From: Candidatus Kapaibacterium sp.
GTDB taxonomy: Bacteria > Bacteroidota > Ignavibacteria > Kapaibacteriales > WFXC01
Direction: 5' to 3'
NCBI GenBank assembly: GCA_026996895.1
Contig: JALWJX010000115.1
Coordinates: 1-36,998, forward strand
Length of the DNA: 36,998 nt
A program made the position numbers and the translations under genes. This document shows positions 18,191-28,300 of the stretch, one piece after another. Position 1 is the first letter of the stretch. Every line of letters begins with the position of its first letter. The notes beneath the pieces are model-generated. The model worked only from the letters and a program-made list of their open reading frames with translations. It did no database searches and was not told the DNA's origin.

Positions 18191-19291
18191 ATGGCTGATG
18201 CATTGTATTACCGGGATTACCTGCAACTGGACAAAATTCTCAACGCCCAGCATCTCATCAGCGCTGATTACGGGCAACCAGCCCACGACGAGCTGTTGTT
18301 CATTATCACCCATCAAGCCTACGAACTGTGGTTTAAGCAGGTACTGGCAGAGGTGGATTCCGTCCGGCAACTGTTGACGCAGCGTCCCGTGCCGGAAAAA
18401 GACGTTGCAACAATCGTTTTCCGACTGGGACGGGTCAACCGCATTTTAGACCTACTGGTATCGCAGTTCGGCATTCTGGAAACCATGACCGCCCTGGACT
18501 TTATGCGTTTTCGCCAGTTTCTGTTTCCAGCCAGTGGCTTTCAATCGCTGCAATTCCGAGTGCTTCAGGCAAAAATGGGACTTCAGGATGCCCTACGGCA
18601 TACGATCAAACGCGAATTTTTCTATGCCGCTTTAGATGAACGCGATCGGGCAATCATTGACCAGGTGCTGCAGGAACCTTCCCTGTTCCGCCTGGTAGAA
18701 CGCTGGCTGGAAGCAATGCCGTTTATGGAAGCAGAAGACTATACGTTCTGGGAAGAATACCGCAAGGTGATTGAAGCAATCTACGCGCGTGATCGGGAAT
18801 TGATCCTTCAGGAGCCAACACTGACAGAGGCGGAAAAACAGGAACGTTTGCAGCAGGTAGAGCTGAACCGGCAAAGTTTTGAAGCACTTTTTGATGAAGC
18901 ACTGTATGCAGAACTGCAAAAACAGGGCATTTTCAGCTTCTCATTACGCGCCTTCCGAGCCGCTCTGTTCATTGCCCTGTATCGAGACTACCCCTTAATG
19001 CAACTGCCCTATCGCCTGCTGGATGGCTTAGCCGAATTCGATGAGCTAATGGGACTATGGCGCTATCGCCACGCTCGAATGGCAGCTCGAATGATCGGCA
19101 GCCGGATCGGTACCGGCGGCTCTTCCGGCGTGGAATATCTGATGAATGCCGCCGTGCGGCACAAGGTATTCGAGGACATTACCAATCTGAGCTCTTTCCT
19201 GATCCCACCGCAACAACTGCCGCCGCTGCCAGAGGATATCGCCAGACAACTACACTTTGTGTACGAGGTGAATGAAACGCAGCGCAATTAA
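18191..19291 (+). CDS. kynA: tryptophan 2,3-dioxygenase
   Basis: This 366-residue haem enzyme oxidises L-tryptophan to N-formylkynurenine. Signatures include DYLQLDKIL near the N terminus, HDELLFIITHQAYELWFKQ (substrate-pocket helix), SGFQSLQFR, and WRYRHARMAARMIGSRIGTG followed by GSSG. H294 in WRYRH is at the position of the proximal haem ligand, and GTGGSSG is the loop that contacts the substrate. It is somewhat longer than many bacterial homologues (about 280-300). A clear AAGGAG lies seven bases before the ATG. No other kynurenine-pathway gene is present in the window. Its end overlaps comF by 20 bases. Confidence 0.96.
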   Translation: MADALYYRDYLQLDKILNAQHLISADYGQPAHDELLFIITHQAYELWFKQVLAEVDSVRQLLTQRPVPEKDVATIVFRLGRVNRILDLLVSQFGILETMTALDFMRFRQFLFPASGFQSLQFRVLQAKMGLQDALRHTIKREFFYAALDERDRAIIDQVLQEPSLFRLVERWLEAMPFMEAEDYTFWEEYRKVIEAIYARDRELILQEPTLTEAEKQERLQQVELNRQSFEALFDEALYAELQKQGIFSFSLRAFRAALFIALYRDYPLMQLPYRLLDGLAEFDELMGLWRYRHARMAARMIGSRIGTGGSSGVEYLMNAAVRHKVFEDITNLSSFLIPPQQLPPLPEDIARQLHFVYEVNETQRN

Positions 19292-20039
19292 ACATCGCAT
19301 CAGGCAATTCTCACCCCTTCTCACCCTGAGCGCTGCCCTTCTGGATTTCCTCGCTCCGCAGCAGTGTGTGCACTGCGGGTGTCGGCTGCCTTCCTCCCAT
19401 CAGGAAGACCAAGAACACAGTACCAAGTCACAACGATCTGTGCCGCTCCTGTGCACGCAGTGCCAGAATGCGGTGCCATTCGTGGAACGATCCGTGATCC
19501 GGGAACTGCGGCAGCGGTATCCCGCACCGTGCACCATTGCTGATCTGTGGGTGCTATACCAATACACTGAACCCATCGCAGCCGTGATTTACGCCATTAA
19601 ATACCAGTTTCATCGACGCGCTGCTCGACGGCTGGGCAATATGCTGGGCACGATGCTCCAATCACAGCACCATCCCCCTCTGGATGCCATCGTACCGGTT
19701 CCGCTCCACCCTGCACGGCAGCGGGAGCGGGGCTACAATCAATCGGAGCTCTTAGCAATGGGAGTTGCCGATATCCTCCAGCTTCCCGTCCGTACCCGAT
19801 GGATCCGGCGCTCTCGGTGGACTGCATCCCAGACGCAGCTTTCCGATGCAGAACGTCTTGCCAATGTCCAGCACGCTTTCACCGCCGGGAAACAAGCCGA
19901 AGCGGCGCGTGGCAAAAACATCCTCTTGATCGACGACGTTGTCACCACCGGCGCCACGCTCTGCGCCTCTGCCGCCGCTCTGCAGCACCTTGGAGCACAT
20001 AAAATCTTCGCTGCTGCTGTTGCCATTGCGCCACGGTAA
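19272..20039 (+). CDS. comF: ComF-family phosphoribosyltransferase-like protein
   Basis: A 255-residue protein. Two CxxC pairs (C32/C35 and C61/C64) form the N-terminal zinc-binding region. The PRTase domain carries IVPVPLHPARQRERGYNQSE and the PRPP-binding loop ILLIDDVVTTGATL (217-230). ComF proteins are required for natural transformation in several bacteria, handling incoming single-stranded DNA in the cytoplasm. That function is known for the family and is not shown here. The start lies inside the end of kynA (20-base overlap, different frame), so translation is probably coupled. No other competence gene is nearby. Confidence 0.92.
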   Translation: MKRSAIKHRIRQFSPLLTLSAALLDFLAPQQCVHCGCRLPSSHQEDQEHSTKSQRSVPLLCTQCQNAVPFVERSVIRELRQRYPAPCTIADLWVLYQYTEPIAAVIYAIKYQFHRRAARRLGNMLGTMLQSQHHPPLDAIVPVPLHPARQRERGYNQSELLAMGVADILQLPVRTRWIRRSRWTASQTQLSDAERLANVQHAFTAGKQAEAARGKNILLIDDVVTTGATLCASAAALQHLGAHKIFAAAVAIAPR

Positions 20040-20373
20040 TCATTCACCCCTTTGCACTCCTGTTCCAATCGCCGACCGATCTTGCAGAACGCAGCCTGTT
20101 CGTGACCAACCTCTGAGTACCATTCCACGTTGCCCCACAAGTCCAGCAGGATCAACTCCTTACCATCGGTGCTCCTTTTGTCTTGCTGCGACCACCTTCT
20201 CTGGATCCTGCCGCTCTTGCTGCTGACATTTCAGCGGAAGCAGTTTCCATATTCTGAGCGTCAGCGGGCAAATCCAGATACCAGCAGATCGAACGCTCGC
20301 CAACAGCAACGGCTGCGGTGCAATCTTTCTTCGGGCTTTGCGACTGTACAATGAACTAAGAGACTGCGAACGG
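20040..20373. other. intergenic region without recognised features
   Basis: About 330 bases between comF and the AddB-like gene. Small ORFs on both strands show no family features or ribosome sites. A 17-base string, TCCAGCAGGATCAACTC, at 20142-20158 recurs inside the following gene (20453-20469), but nothing else links the two places. Confidence 0.5.
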
Positions 20374-22203
20374 ATGGCATACGTATTGTACAATGCACCG
20401 AGCTCGCAATTTCCCCTCCAGTGGGAATTACCCCAATGTCTGCAAGCAGCAATCCAGCAGGATCAACTCTCCGCCATTCTGATCATTGTTCCCACGCACC
20501 GGCTTGCCCGCCGATTGCAACGGCAACTGATTCAGCAATACTACGAAGTCCACCGCCGAGCGCTGGATACGTCTGTATTCCTCACTCTGGATCAGCTTGC
20601 TGCAACCATTTTAAGCCGTCTTGTGCACCGTCCCGCTTTGCGTCTGGTCTCCGACGCCTACCTGATGGTGCTGCTGCAAAAAGCCATCGAAACAGCACAG
20701 CCGCAGTACTACACAGCAGCATCCGTTGCCCGTTCTCCTGCAATCTTAGAACGCCTTTTCCGCATCATCCAGGGGCTCAAGGAAGACGGCATCACCCCTT
20801 ACCACTTAAAGCAGCAACTCGAAGATCCTCAACGGCACAAAATCATCAGTCGCCATCGGTTCAGCGATATCGCTCGCATCTACGAGCGCTACGAAGAACT
20901 CCTGGGCGATACGCTGTTAGATCCACCAGGACAACTGCTCCGGGCGATAGAATTTCTCCGGGGCGTTCGTGATCCGGTATCCCTCAAGCCGGTGCTGATC
21001 CCCGATACAACCAGAGAAGCCCAGCAGCGACGATATCGCCAGGCTTTTCCTGCCACGGAGCTCATTCTCCTTAGCGGTTTCAGCGATTTCAAGCCTCCGG
21101 AACAGGAACTGCTGCAATTGTTACAGGCTGCGCCGTTCCACGTTCGCATCGTGCTGGACTTTTCACCGAAAAATGGTCCGCTGTTCGGCAAATTCCAATC
21201 GGTTGTTGAGAGCCTGCGCGCCAGCGGCTATCAGGCTTTTACGGATGACGCCGAACCTGCGGAGGAAAGTCCGCCAGAAACGTGGGAGCGTCCGCTCTAC
21301 CTTCGGCGCTGGCTGTTCAATACGGAAGAAGCACTGGCTCATCCCGGCTTTTCCCGAATGTTCCGCATCTACCGGGTCGAAGATCGGGTTGAGGAAGTCC
21401 GATTCTTAGCCAGACTCATCCAGTGGGTGCATCACAACGAGCACGTGCCATACGAGCGGATGTGCATCGTCTCCCGAATTCCTGAGCAGTATGCTGACCT
21501 CTTTCGAGAAATTTTCCCGCACTACCGCATCCCCATCAACGTAACGGCTCGTTTCTTCCTCCACCACTCACCGGTTGTCACCGCTATTTTCGCCGTTCTG
21601 GATCTGCTGCTTTATGGCTTTCGCCGGGAGGATCTTCACCGGGCATTGAACACGCCATACCTGCGATTTGCAACGACGGAGAAATTGCCGCACACTGATC
21701 CCAACCTGCTGTACACTGTTGCTCTCAAACACCGCATTCGAGGCGGGTACTATCAGGAAGGGCTCGCTGGCTGGCAGCAACGGTTGGAGCAGCGATTGCA
21801 GCAACTGCGCCAGTATTTGCACCGTCTGGAAACAAAGCCGTATGCCGATCCGGATACCATCCGGCAACTGCAACAGGACATTACGCAATTGCAGCGGGCT
21901 CAATCCATTTTGCAAACCCTCCACCAATTTCCAGTGCAGTCCATTTCAGCGCAAAAAATCACTGCCCGCGAGTTTGTCGATTTTGTCCGCAACGCCATCC
22001 TCCACCACTTCGGCATTGCCGAGAGCATCCTGCGCTTCTATCGCCACGTCCGTTCGATTCCGGTCGACTCCCTTGCTGAACGGATTGTCCTGTTAGAAGA
22101 GGCGGGAAAAAGATGCGCGTGCCTATACCCGCTTTCTGGAAATTCTGGAAGAGATGCTCTTCATCGAATCCGAACTTTTCAATCTTCCCCGCCGCTCCTT
22201 TGA
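20374..22203 (+). CDS. AddB-like helicase/nuclease, N-terminal part (frameshifted)
   Basis: This frame encodes the helicase-like half of an AddB/PD-(D/E)XK family protein. Visible features are IIVPTHRLARRLQRQL, FLTLDQLA, ILLSGFSDFKPPEQELL and MCIVSRIPEQYADLF, the degenerate UvrD-like core of AddB. No Walker A (GxGKT) motif is present near the N terminus, so this half is probably not an active ATPase. I prefer the start at 20374 (MAYVLYNAP); the frame is also open from 20338. The reading is genuine only up to the A5 run at 22107-22111. The last roughly 30 residues (RCACLYPL onward) are out of frame, and the true continuation is the next entry. Confidence 0.75.
   Translation: MAYVLYNAPSSQFPLQWELPQCLQAAIQQDQLSAILIIVPTHRLARRLQRQLIQQYYEVHRRALDTSVFLTLDQLAATILSRLVHRPALRLVSDAYLMVLLQKAIETAQPQYYTAASVARSPAILERLFRIIQGLKEDGITPYHLKQQLEDPQRHKIISRHRFSDIARIYERYEELLGDTLLDPPGQLLRAIEFLRGVRDPVSLKPVLIPDTTREAQQRRYRQAFPATELILLSGFSDFKPPEQELLQLLQAAPFHVRIVLDFSPKNGPLFGKFQSVVESLRASGYQAFTDDAEPAEESPPETWERPLYLRRWLFNTEEALAHPGFSRMFRIYRVEDRVEEVRFLARLIQWVHHNEHVPYERMCIVSRIPEQYADLFREIFPHYRIPINVTARFFLHHSPVVTAIFAVLDLLLYGFRREDLHRALNTPYLRFATTEKLPHTDPNLLYTVALKHRIRGGYYQEGLAGWQQRLEQRLQQLRQYLHRLETKPYADPDTIRQLQQDITQLQRAQSILQTLHQFPVQSISAQKITAREFVDFVRNAILHHFGIAESILRFYRHVRSIPVDSLAERIVLLEEAGKRCACLYPLSGNSGRDALHRIRTFQSSPPLL
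22107..22111 (+). other. one-base frameshift site in an A5 run
   Basis: Removing one A joins the two AddB-like reading frames as EEAGKDARAYTRFLEILEEM, an uninterrupted helical sequence. The repaired gene, 20374-23905, would encode 1176 residues. This could be a real mutation, transcriptional slippage, or a homopolymer sequencing or assembly error. Confidence 0.85.
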
Positions 22204-23905
22204 AGAATTTGTGCTCCAGCTTCGCACCGCTGTGGAACACGCCCGATATCAGGTGCGGGAAAAAATAGGCTACGGCGTTACCATCACAGGCTTAGAAGAA
22301 ATTCGTGGCATTCCGTTCGATTACGTCTTTCTCTGCGGCGCTATCGAGAAAGAACTGCCGATCAGCTATGTTCCCGAAGCGTTTCTGGGACAGTCGCTAC
22401 CAGAATCAGAGGAGCATCACCTCCAGCAGGAACGAATGCTGTTTTACCAGGTACTGACCAACAATCCGGAAGCACTGCGATCGGGAACGTTCCGGCTGGT
22501 CATCACCTATCCGGGTTTCCAGGAAAGCCAGGAATTAGTCCGTTCCTCCTTCGTGGACGCGCTGCTCAAAATCACGACGCTCCAGCACGACGGCTGCGTC
22601 TGGGATATACCGGAGCTGCGGAAGCAATTGCTTCACCCTGAGCACCGCTCAACTGCTTACCAGCGACTTGAGCAACTCCAATTTCTTCAGGCATGCTACA
22701 CGCCTGCCGAAGCGATAGTTCAAGCAGCGCTGGCACAGGCTCGCGGGGATAAATCCGCTGCGGCGACGATCCTCTCACATCTTCCGGAAGCAGAACGCCA
22801 GCGAGCGCAAAGGGTAGTCACGTTCGTCAGGGAATACGAAACCCTTCAGCAGCAGCAACAGTACGTCCGGCTTCCCTCTGCGGTACTGGAACAATTTCCC
22901 CTGCTCAAACCTGCTGAACCGGTTTCTGTCTCAATGCTGGAGCAATTCCAGCGATGTCCCTATCAGTTTTTTGCTGAACGCGTGCTCCAGCTCCGTCCCA
23001 TCGAGAAACCCGACTTCGGCCTTTCGCCACTGGAGCGCGGCACGTTGCTCCACACCATCGTCTACCGATTCTTTTCCGAACTCCAGCAATCCTCCGGTGG
23101 TCAACCCATCGCGCTGGATCCTGCCCAGCAGGAAACATATCAGCAGCTTCTGACTCACATCGCCAATGAAGAACTGGATCGTCTGGCTTTCGACCATCCA
23201 TTTTTCCAGTTGGATCGGCAAGTACTGCTGGGAACAGCAGATCAGCCCGGTGCTCTGCAACGCTGGCTGGAAGCAGAATTACGGCTGGTCAGCCGTCACC
23301 ATTATCCTTTCCGCCCCGCCATTTTTGAACTTGCTTTTGGAACCAGCACCGAAACGCAAGCTCCACCACCGGTACTGCTGAGCGACTCATTGCTCCTGCG
23401 TGGCAAAATCGACCGCATTGACCTGCGAATTTCTGAAAGCGGCACTCTTGAGTTTGTCATCGCTGATTACAAGACGACAGACCGGGGCGTGCCCAAACAG
23501 GTTGAGCTGCGTCGTGGAACCGCTCTGCAAATGCCGCTGTATCTCTACGCTGCGCAGCAGCTTCTGGCACAGCAATACCACACTGAGACAATGCCCATCT
23601 CTGCCGTGTACATCGTACTGCTTCCTTCCCAAAAAGAGCCAGCGATCCATCGGTTTCTCTTCCCTGGCAGTGGCATTCCGCTGGATACGTCGAAGAAGAA
23701 AGGACTGATCAAGCCGGGAACCGCAGTGTATACCGCCATTGCCACTGCCAGACGGGTTGTGCAGCAAATCCGCGCAGGACATTTCCCCGTCAAACCGGAA
23801 ACCGCCCGCGTCTGCCAGCTTTGCCCCTACGCCAGCGTGTGCAGAATCAACCAGTTCCGATTTTCGGACAACGGCAAGTCTGTTGAATCAACGATGGAGA
23901 AATAA
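22154..23905 (+). CDS. AddB-like helicase/nuclease, C-terminal nuclease part (frameshifted)
   Basis: This is the C-terminal half of the AddB-like protein. A UvrD-like segment (GYGVTITGLEEIRGIPFDYVFLCG, in two adjoining blocks) leads to a PD-(D/E)XK nuclease of the RecB/AddB type. Catalytic residues are the Asp in GKIDRIDL (codon 23411-23413) and the Asp-Lys of ADYKT (23465-23473). The iron-sulfur staple is complete: one Cys in FQRCPYQFF (22955-22957) and three in CQLCPYASVC near the end (23813-23842), the C-x2-C-x5-C arrangement of AddB. AddAB-type complexes process double-strand DNA ends for recombination. No AddA partner is adjacent. The ATG at 22154 is internal to the real protein and probably not a start. 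Confidence 0.78.
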   Translation: MLFIESELFNLPRRSFEEFVLQLRTAVEHARYQVREKIGYGVTITGLEEIRGIPFDYVFLCGAIEKELPISYVPEAFLGQSLPESEEHHLQQERMLFYQVLTNNPEALRSGTFRLVITYPGFQESQELVRSSFVDALLKITTLQHDGCVWDIPELRKQLLHPEHRSTAYQRLEQLQFLQACYTPAEAIVQAALAQARGDKSAAATILSHLPEAERQRAQRVVTFVREYETLQQQQQYVRLPSAVLEQFPLLKPAEPVSVSMLEQFQRCPYQFFAERVLQLRPIEKPDFGLSPLERGTLLHTIVYRFFSELQQSSGGQPIALDPAQQETYQQLLTHIANEELDRLAFDHPFFQLDRQVLLGTADQPGALQRWLEAELRLVSRHHYPFRPAIFELAFGTSTETQAPPPVLLSDSLLLRGKIDRIDLRISESGTLEFVIADYKTTDRGVPKQVELRRGTALQMPLYLYAAQQLLAQQYHTETMPISAVYIVLLPSQKEPAIHRFLFPGSGIPLDTSKKKGLIKPGTAVYTAIATARRVVQQIRAGHFPVKPETARVCQLCPYASVCRINQFRFSDNGKSVESTMEK

Positions 23906-23907
23906 AA

Positions 23908-25269
23908 ATGCTTCTTCGACTGATGCTTCTGGGTGCGATGCTCGCCACGCCCGGCTTTGCACAATCCTGGACCGTTCGCAATGCGTCGCTTCTGATCTTT
24001 CGCGATGGCGCGATGGTTACAGAACAGCGAAAGATCCATCCTGATCGGGAACGCCGGGGATGGATTGTGCTCCCACCCGGTGCAGATCGATCCTCCATTC
24101 AGGTATGGCGACACAACCGTCCTGTCCGCTTTCTCCTCCATCCTGCCCAATCACCTGAGGAAAACTTCTGGAAGCAGCTATCCGGCAGGAAAGTCACGCT
24201 GCTTGATCCTGAGGAAACGGTTCGTTACACGGGCACGCTGCTTGCCGATCCCCGCCAATTGCCGCTGCTTCGATTCCCCGACGGTACCCTGCTGTACATC
24301 CCCAATTTCAAAAAGTACCATCTGCTCACCGATTCGCTACCGCTTCCGCCCGCAACGGGCGATTCGGTCGAATGCTTTTTCGATACCCGCCAGACAGCAG
24401 TTCCTCTGGAACTCCGATATTTCTTTCCGGAGCTCCGAACCCGTCTTGTTTACACTGCCCGGCTCAACGCCGACAACACCCATCTGGATCTGGCATTGAT
24501 GGCAGAGCTTTCCAATCGCAGCGAAAACGTTTCTTTCCAGAACATTCAAGCCGGACTATTGATCGGCGAAACCTTAACGCAACGTACTCCTCCGAGGGCG
24601 CTCTCTGCTTTCTCAAAAGCAGCGTTAGCACCGGGGGAATCGCAAATGGAATACCAACCAGAACCCACCTTTGAATACTACCGATTTACATTCCCGACCC
24701 CGCTGGATCTTCCTGCGAAGGCAACGCTGAGCCATCCGCTCCACTATGCTGCTCGAATACCGATCAAAGTGCAGTATCAGGCAACGGCATCCTATCACGA
24801 CACGCACCGCCAGCTTCGACCGACGATTTCGATCCGCTTTGTCAACGACTCTGCTTATGCCCTTGGAACCCCTTTGCCAGCCGGCGAAGTGCAGATCCTC
24901 TTTCAAGATAACGGCGGCATCATTCCGCTGAGCACAACTCGTTTTCCCCCGGCGGCGATCGGTGACACCATTATGCTGGTCGTTGGGCAAGCCTTTGATC
25001 TTCAAGGAAAACTCTGGCTTCACTCCCGAACGGCATTGAGCAAACAACTGGAAGAGCGCACCTTTGCTGCTACGTTCCAGAATGCGAAAAATCGAGATGT
25101 TACAATCACGCTGCGATTTGAAGTTCCCGACTACGGCGAGGTGTCGCTCCTTTCTTCGTCCATCGATACAGTAGTGCGCCGCGGCAATGCGTTCATTTTC
25201 CACATTCCCATTCCTGCCAGCGGGAAGCACAACGTGCAATTCCGCATCCGGTATCAGAAGCCGCGGTAA
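23908..25269 (+). CDS. secreted DUF4139-domain protein
   Basis: A 453-residue protein with a short signal peptide (MLLRLMLLGAMLATPGFAQ, cleavage near residue 19). The middle segment LRYFFPELRTRLVYTARLNA, then LALMAELSNRSENVSFQNIQ and the GLLIGE turn, match DUF4139, a beta-rich domain of unknown function found in exported proteins. The usual N-terminal coiled-coil DUF4140 region is not recognisable; in its place is a beta-rich stretch (about 20-150). The C terminus (ITLRFEVPDYGEVSLLSSSI onward) fits the end of DUF4139. It starts 2 bases after the AddB-like stop. A repeat hairpin lies downstream, before the convergent protease gene. Confidence 0.75.
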   Translation: MLLRLMLLGAMLATPGFAQSWTVRNASLLIFRDGAMVTEQRKIHPDRERRGWIVLPPGADRSSIQVWRHNRPVRFLLHPAQSPEENFWKQLSGRKVTLLDPEETVRYTGTLLADPRQLPLLRFPDGTLLYIPNFKKYHLLTDSLPLPPATGDSVECFFDTRQTAVPLELRYFFPELRTRLVYTARLNADNTHLDLALMAELSNRSENVSFQNIQAGLLIGETLTQRTPPRALSAFSKAALAPGESQMEYQPEPTFEYYRFTFPTPLDLPAKATLSHPLHYAARIPIKVQYQATASYHDTHRQLRPTISIRFVNDSAYALGTPLPAGEVQILFQDNGGIIPLSTTRFPPAAIGDTIMLVVGQAFDLQGKLWLHSRTALSKQLEERTFAATFQNAKNRDVTITLRFEVPDYGEVSLLSSSIDTVVRRGNAFIFHIPIPASGKHNVQFRIRYQKPR

Positions 25270-25306
25270 AAGGGGCAGCGAGGCTGCGAAGCACCGGGAT
25301 GAATGT

Positions 25307-25332
25307 GCCGACGAAAGTTGGCGCCTCCCAGT
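25307..25332. repeat. hairpin repeat unit between convergent genes
   Basis: Stem GCCGAC, loop GAAA, stem GTTGGC (with one G-T pair), followed by GCCTCCCAGT. It is a diverged copy of the CTCCCAGT family. A second, unrelated perfect hairpin, GATAGC-AGT-GCTATC, lies at 25365-25379. Neither is followed by a T-run. Confidence 0.7.
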
Positions 25333-25398
25333 AAAAGCGGCAATGCGGATGCGGTACTCTTCCTGATAGCAGTGCTATCGATCATCAACGTGAGTTTT

Positions 25399-28300
25399 CT
25401 ACGGCACCTGCGTTACCACAAAGGTATTGTTGCGAATCAGGGATCGATCGGAAGCATTGACCACACCGTCCAGCGTTGCATCTTCCGTCACATAGCCGGT
25501 AGAAAAGAGCGCATTCCGCGCCCGTACCCGATCCCGCGCATTGATGATCCCATCCAGCGCAACATCTCCACCATACGCAGCCGCTTTTCCGGATGGCAGA
25601 ATTGCTGCTGGAGCAGCAAAATCGGAAAAGAGATTGGCGGTAGTCGTCATCTCAAATGGAGTACTGCTCCCAATCTGGAGTGATACCGGGACATTGCTCA
25701 TCAACGGAATATGGTTGCGATGGTGCACACTGAGATAATAACTCCCGGCTGGAACAAGGGTGCTGGGCACCAGCGCCTGCGGAAAGCCGGATTCATCCAG
25801 AACGGTACCATCTGACCGCAGCAGTGCTGCCGTCGTCGCCACGATAATCGAAGCATTGGTGGCGGAACGAAAGCGGATGAGAATCCAATCAACAACATTC
25901 GTTGCCGCTGTACTTCGCTGCTCCATTCCAGCGTAGAAATAAGGAGCCGCTGTAAAGGGCTGGTTCAGCGGCAGAGAAGCTCCCAACAACGTCTGCATCG
26001 TGCCAGATGTTGTCGCCCCCTGAAGCATTACCCGCAAGTTGACGGCTGTCTGCGTGGAACTGTAAATGCTCAAAGATGCGGGCAACTCATCAGCGATAGT
26101 GGGATCGGTAGTAACAAAAATGCGGATCGATGCGCCGGTTGTCGGTGCATCGGGAACCGTCCACCCATAGCTGCCGGTATTCGGTACTGCTGCTGCAAGC
26201 GGCTGCCACGCCTGATGACTCCATCGCCGCCACTGCAGCGTGACCGATGGAATGCTTCCACTCCACGTCCAGGTGATCGATGTCACTGCTCCACTCCAGA
26301 GCACCGTCCCCGCCGTTGGCATAAGCAGCGTCAGGGTTGGAGCAAATGGCGTCGCCTGGACTGGTGAGGAGCGGTCAGAGGAAAAGCTGCCCACCAGCGT
26401 CCGAACCGCATATTCATACGTTGTCCCGTTCGTTACCGAGTGATCGGCAAACACCGTCTGGGTCGTTGTGGTAATTTGTGAAAAAGTACCGGTCGTCAGC
26501 CGGCGGTCGATCGCATATCCTGTGACACCACTGGAGGTCGATGCCAGCCACGACAGAGTAACAACGGCATTTCCTGCTGTTGCGACAACGGAAGAAGGCG
26601 GAAAGATTGGAACAATGGTAAAGAACCCATCGCTTTGATCGCTCACGGCTGGATCTCCTGCATCGGAAACCCGGATCAACGCCATTGTGGTTGGTTCGTC
26701 TGGCACTGTCCAGAGCATGCTTCCTGTTGTTGCCGCAGTGGTTGCGATGGTTGTCCAACTGCTTCCGCCCGTGGTGGAATACGCAACCGTTACGGTTGTC
26801 ACATTCACCGACTGCCACGTTACCGAGTAGCTCAATCCCACCTGCCACTGCTCACCACCATTAGGCTGATGGACCGTGATGGAAGCAGCCGTCGCCGGTG
26901 ATACGATCGTAAACGGTGCGTTGCTGCGATCTTCAACCATCGGCATATCAGCAAAAGCGATGCGGATCAGTGCGGTGGTCGTTGCAACGGCAGGGACCGT
27001 CCAGAGCAAGGAACCGGTGTTGCTGGTCGCCGACGCAATGGTACTCCACGATTGTCCACCATTGGAAGAAAACTCAATCCGAACCGGTGTACTGGTGCAA
27101 TTGGTACTCCACTGGATCACCTGCTGCGTTCCTGCTGTCAGCGTTTCGTACCCATTGGGATAGACCACCGTTGGTGGCAACACATATCGAAAGCGCATCA
27201 TTGGTCGGTAGTTCGATGTAAAACCACTGCTGAGCTGGCAGATATCCGTTGTTCCCCCTGCAACCACCGTTGCATTGAAACGCGCGTTGCTCATATAGGT
27301 CTGCGTGTTCTCTGTACCCGTGAAAGTGTTTTCAAAACAGGTCTGGACAATCAGATTGGAATCCGGGGACAAAGCGAAGGGCTGCGAAAAAGAATATTCA
27401 TTCCAGCCAGTGTGTGGAGTGGTCACGCTGAGCGAGGTAACCGTCGTAAAATTCGATGGGGCTGCGAAAGCAGTGCTCACTGCAGTATCCGACGTGTGTG
27501 CCAGTCCGATCGACCAGTTGGAATTTGGACTCGAACGGACGGTGGCAACATTAAAGGCTATCGCTGTCAGGAATACTGTGCCGGGGACCGGTATCTCGTG
27601 TCGGCGGATCAGCATCTGGTGCTTCGACCCGTTGACGCTATAAAATCCGTATGGCGCAGGGAAACCTTGTACGTAATTCACGTTCCTTGGCTCACCAACG
27701 ATGAATTCTGAAGTCGTAGCATTGACCACCTCAAACGCGCCGGTCAGCGAGTCATTCTCGACGTTTGCATCATCTGGATGGAGCGTGCGGGCAAAGCACA
27801 TATACTGGTGCGTATTGTTCAAATGCACCGGGGGTAACGTCAGCGTGTAGCTGGTACGCGGAAGCAGGGAAACCGGCAATGTGTCCTGATGTCGATAGAC
27901 GGTATCCCACGTGATCCGATCAACGATGGTATAGCGATACGGAATGGAAGAAATGGTGGAATCGCCTGCGTTGTGAACGGTGAACTCAGGAGCAAAACAG
28001 CCGCTGATCTTGCTCCAGGACGCAGGAAATACCAGATCCGTCACCTCCAGATCCACAGGGACGGTAATGCCGAACAACACACTCGTGGTCGAAACCGTGG
28101 GATTATCCAGTGCGGAAACTCGAATCCGTGCCTGCTGTGTTGAATACGCTGGCACTGTCCAGTCAAGGTGGACCGTCCCATAGCTTACCCTGACATAATA
28201 CCGATCCTCGATAAGCTGCCACGTCTTGCCATCGTCTGGACTCCACTCTACCGTCACGAACATGTCCGAAGAAACCGAAAAGCTGATCACCACAGAATCC

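Noticed and set aside
20130-20393. small ORFs on both strands upstream of the AddB-like gene
   Set aside because: No ribosome sites, low-complexity composition, inconsistent frames.
20142-20469. 17-base direct repeat TCCAGCAGGATCAACTC, one copy intergenic and one in the AddB-like gene
   Set aside because: No extended similarity around the copies and no matching structure; could be chance or local duplication remnant.
25365-25379. perfect hairpin GATAGC-AGT-GCTATC between convergent genes as a terminator
   Set aside because: No T-run on either strand and a short stem; not enough to call a terminator.
27052-27711. 219-codon plus-strand ORF antisense to the M12B protease
   Set aside because: Shadow of a long conserved gene; no start signal.
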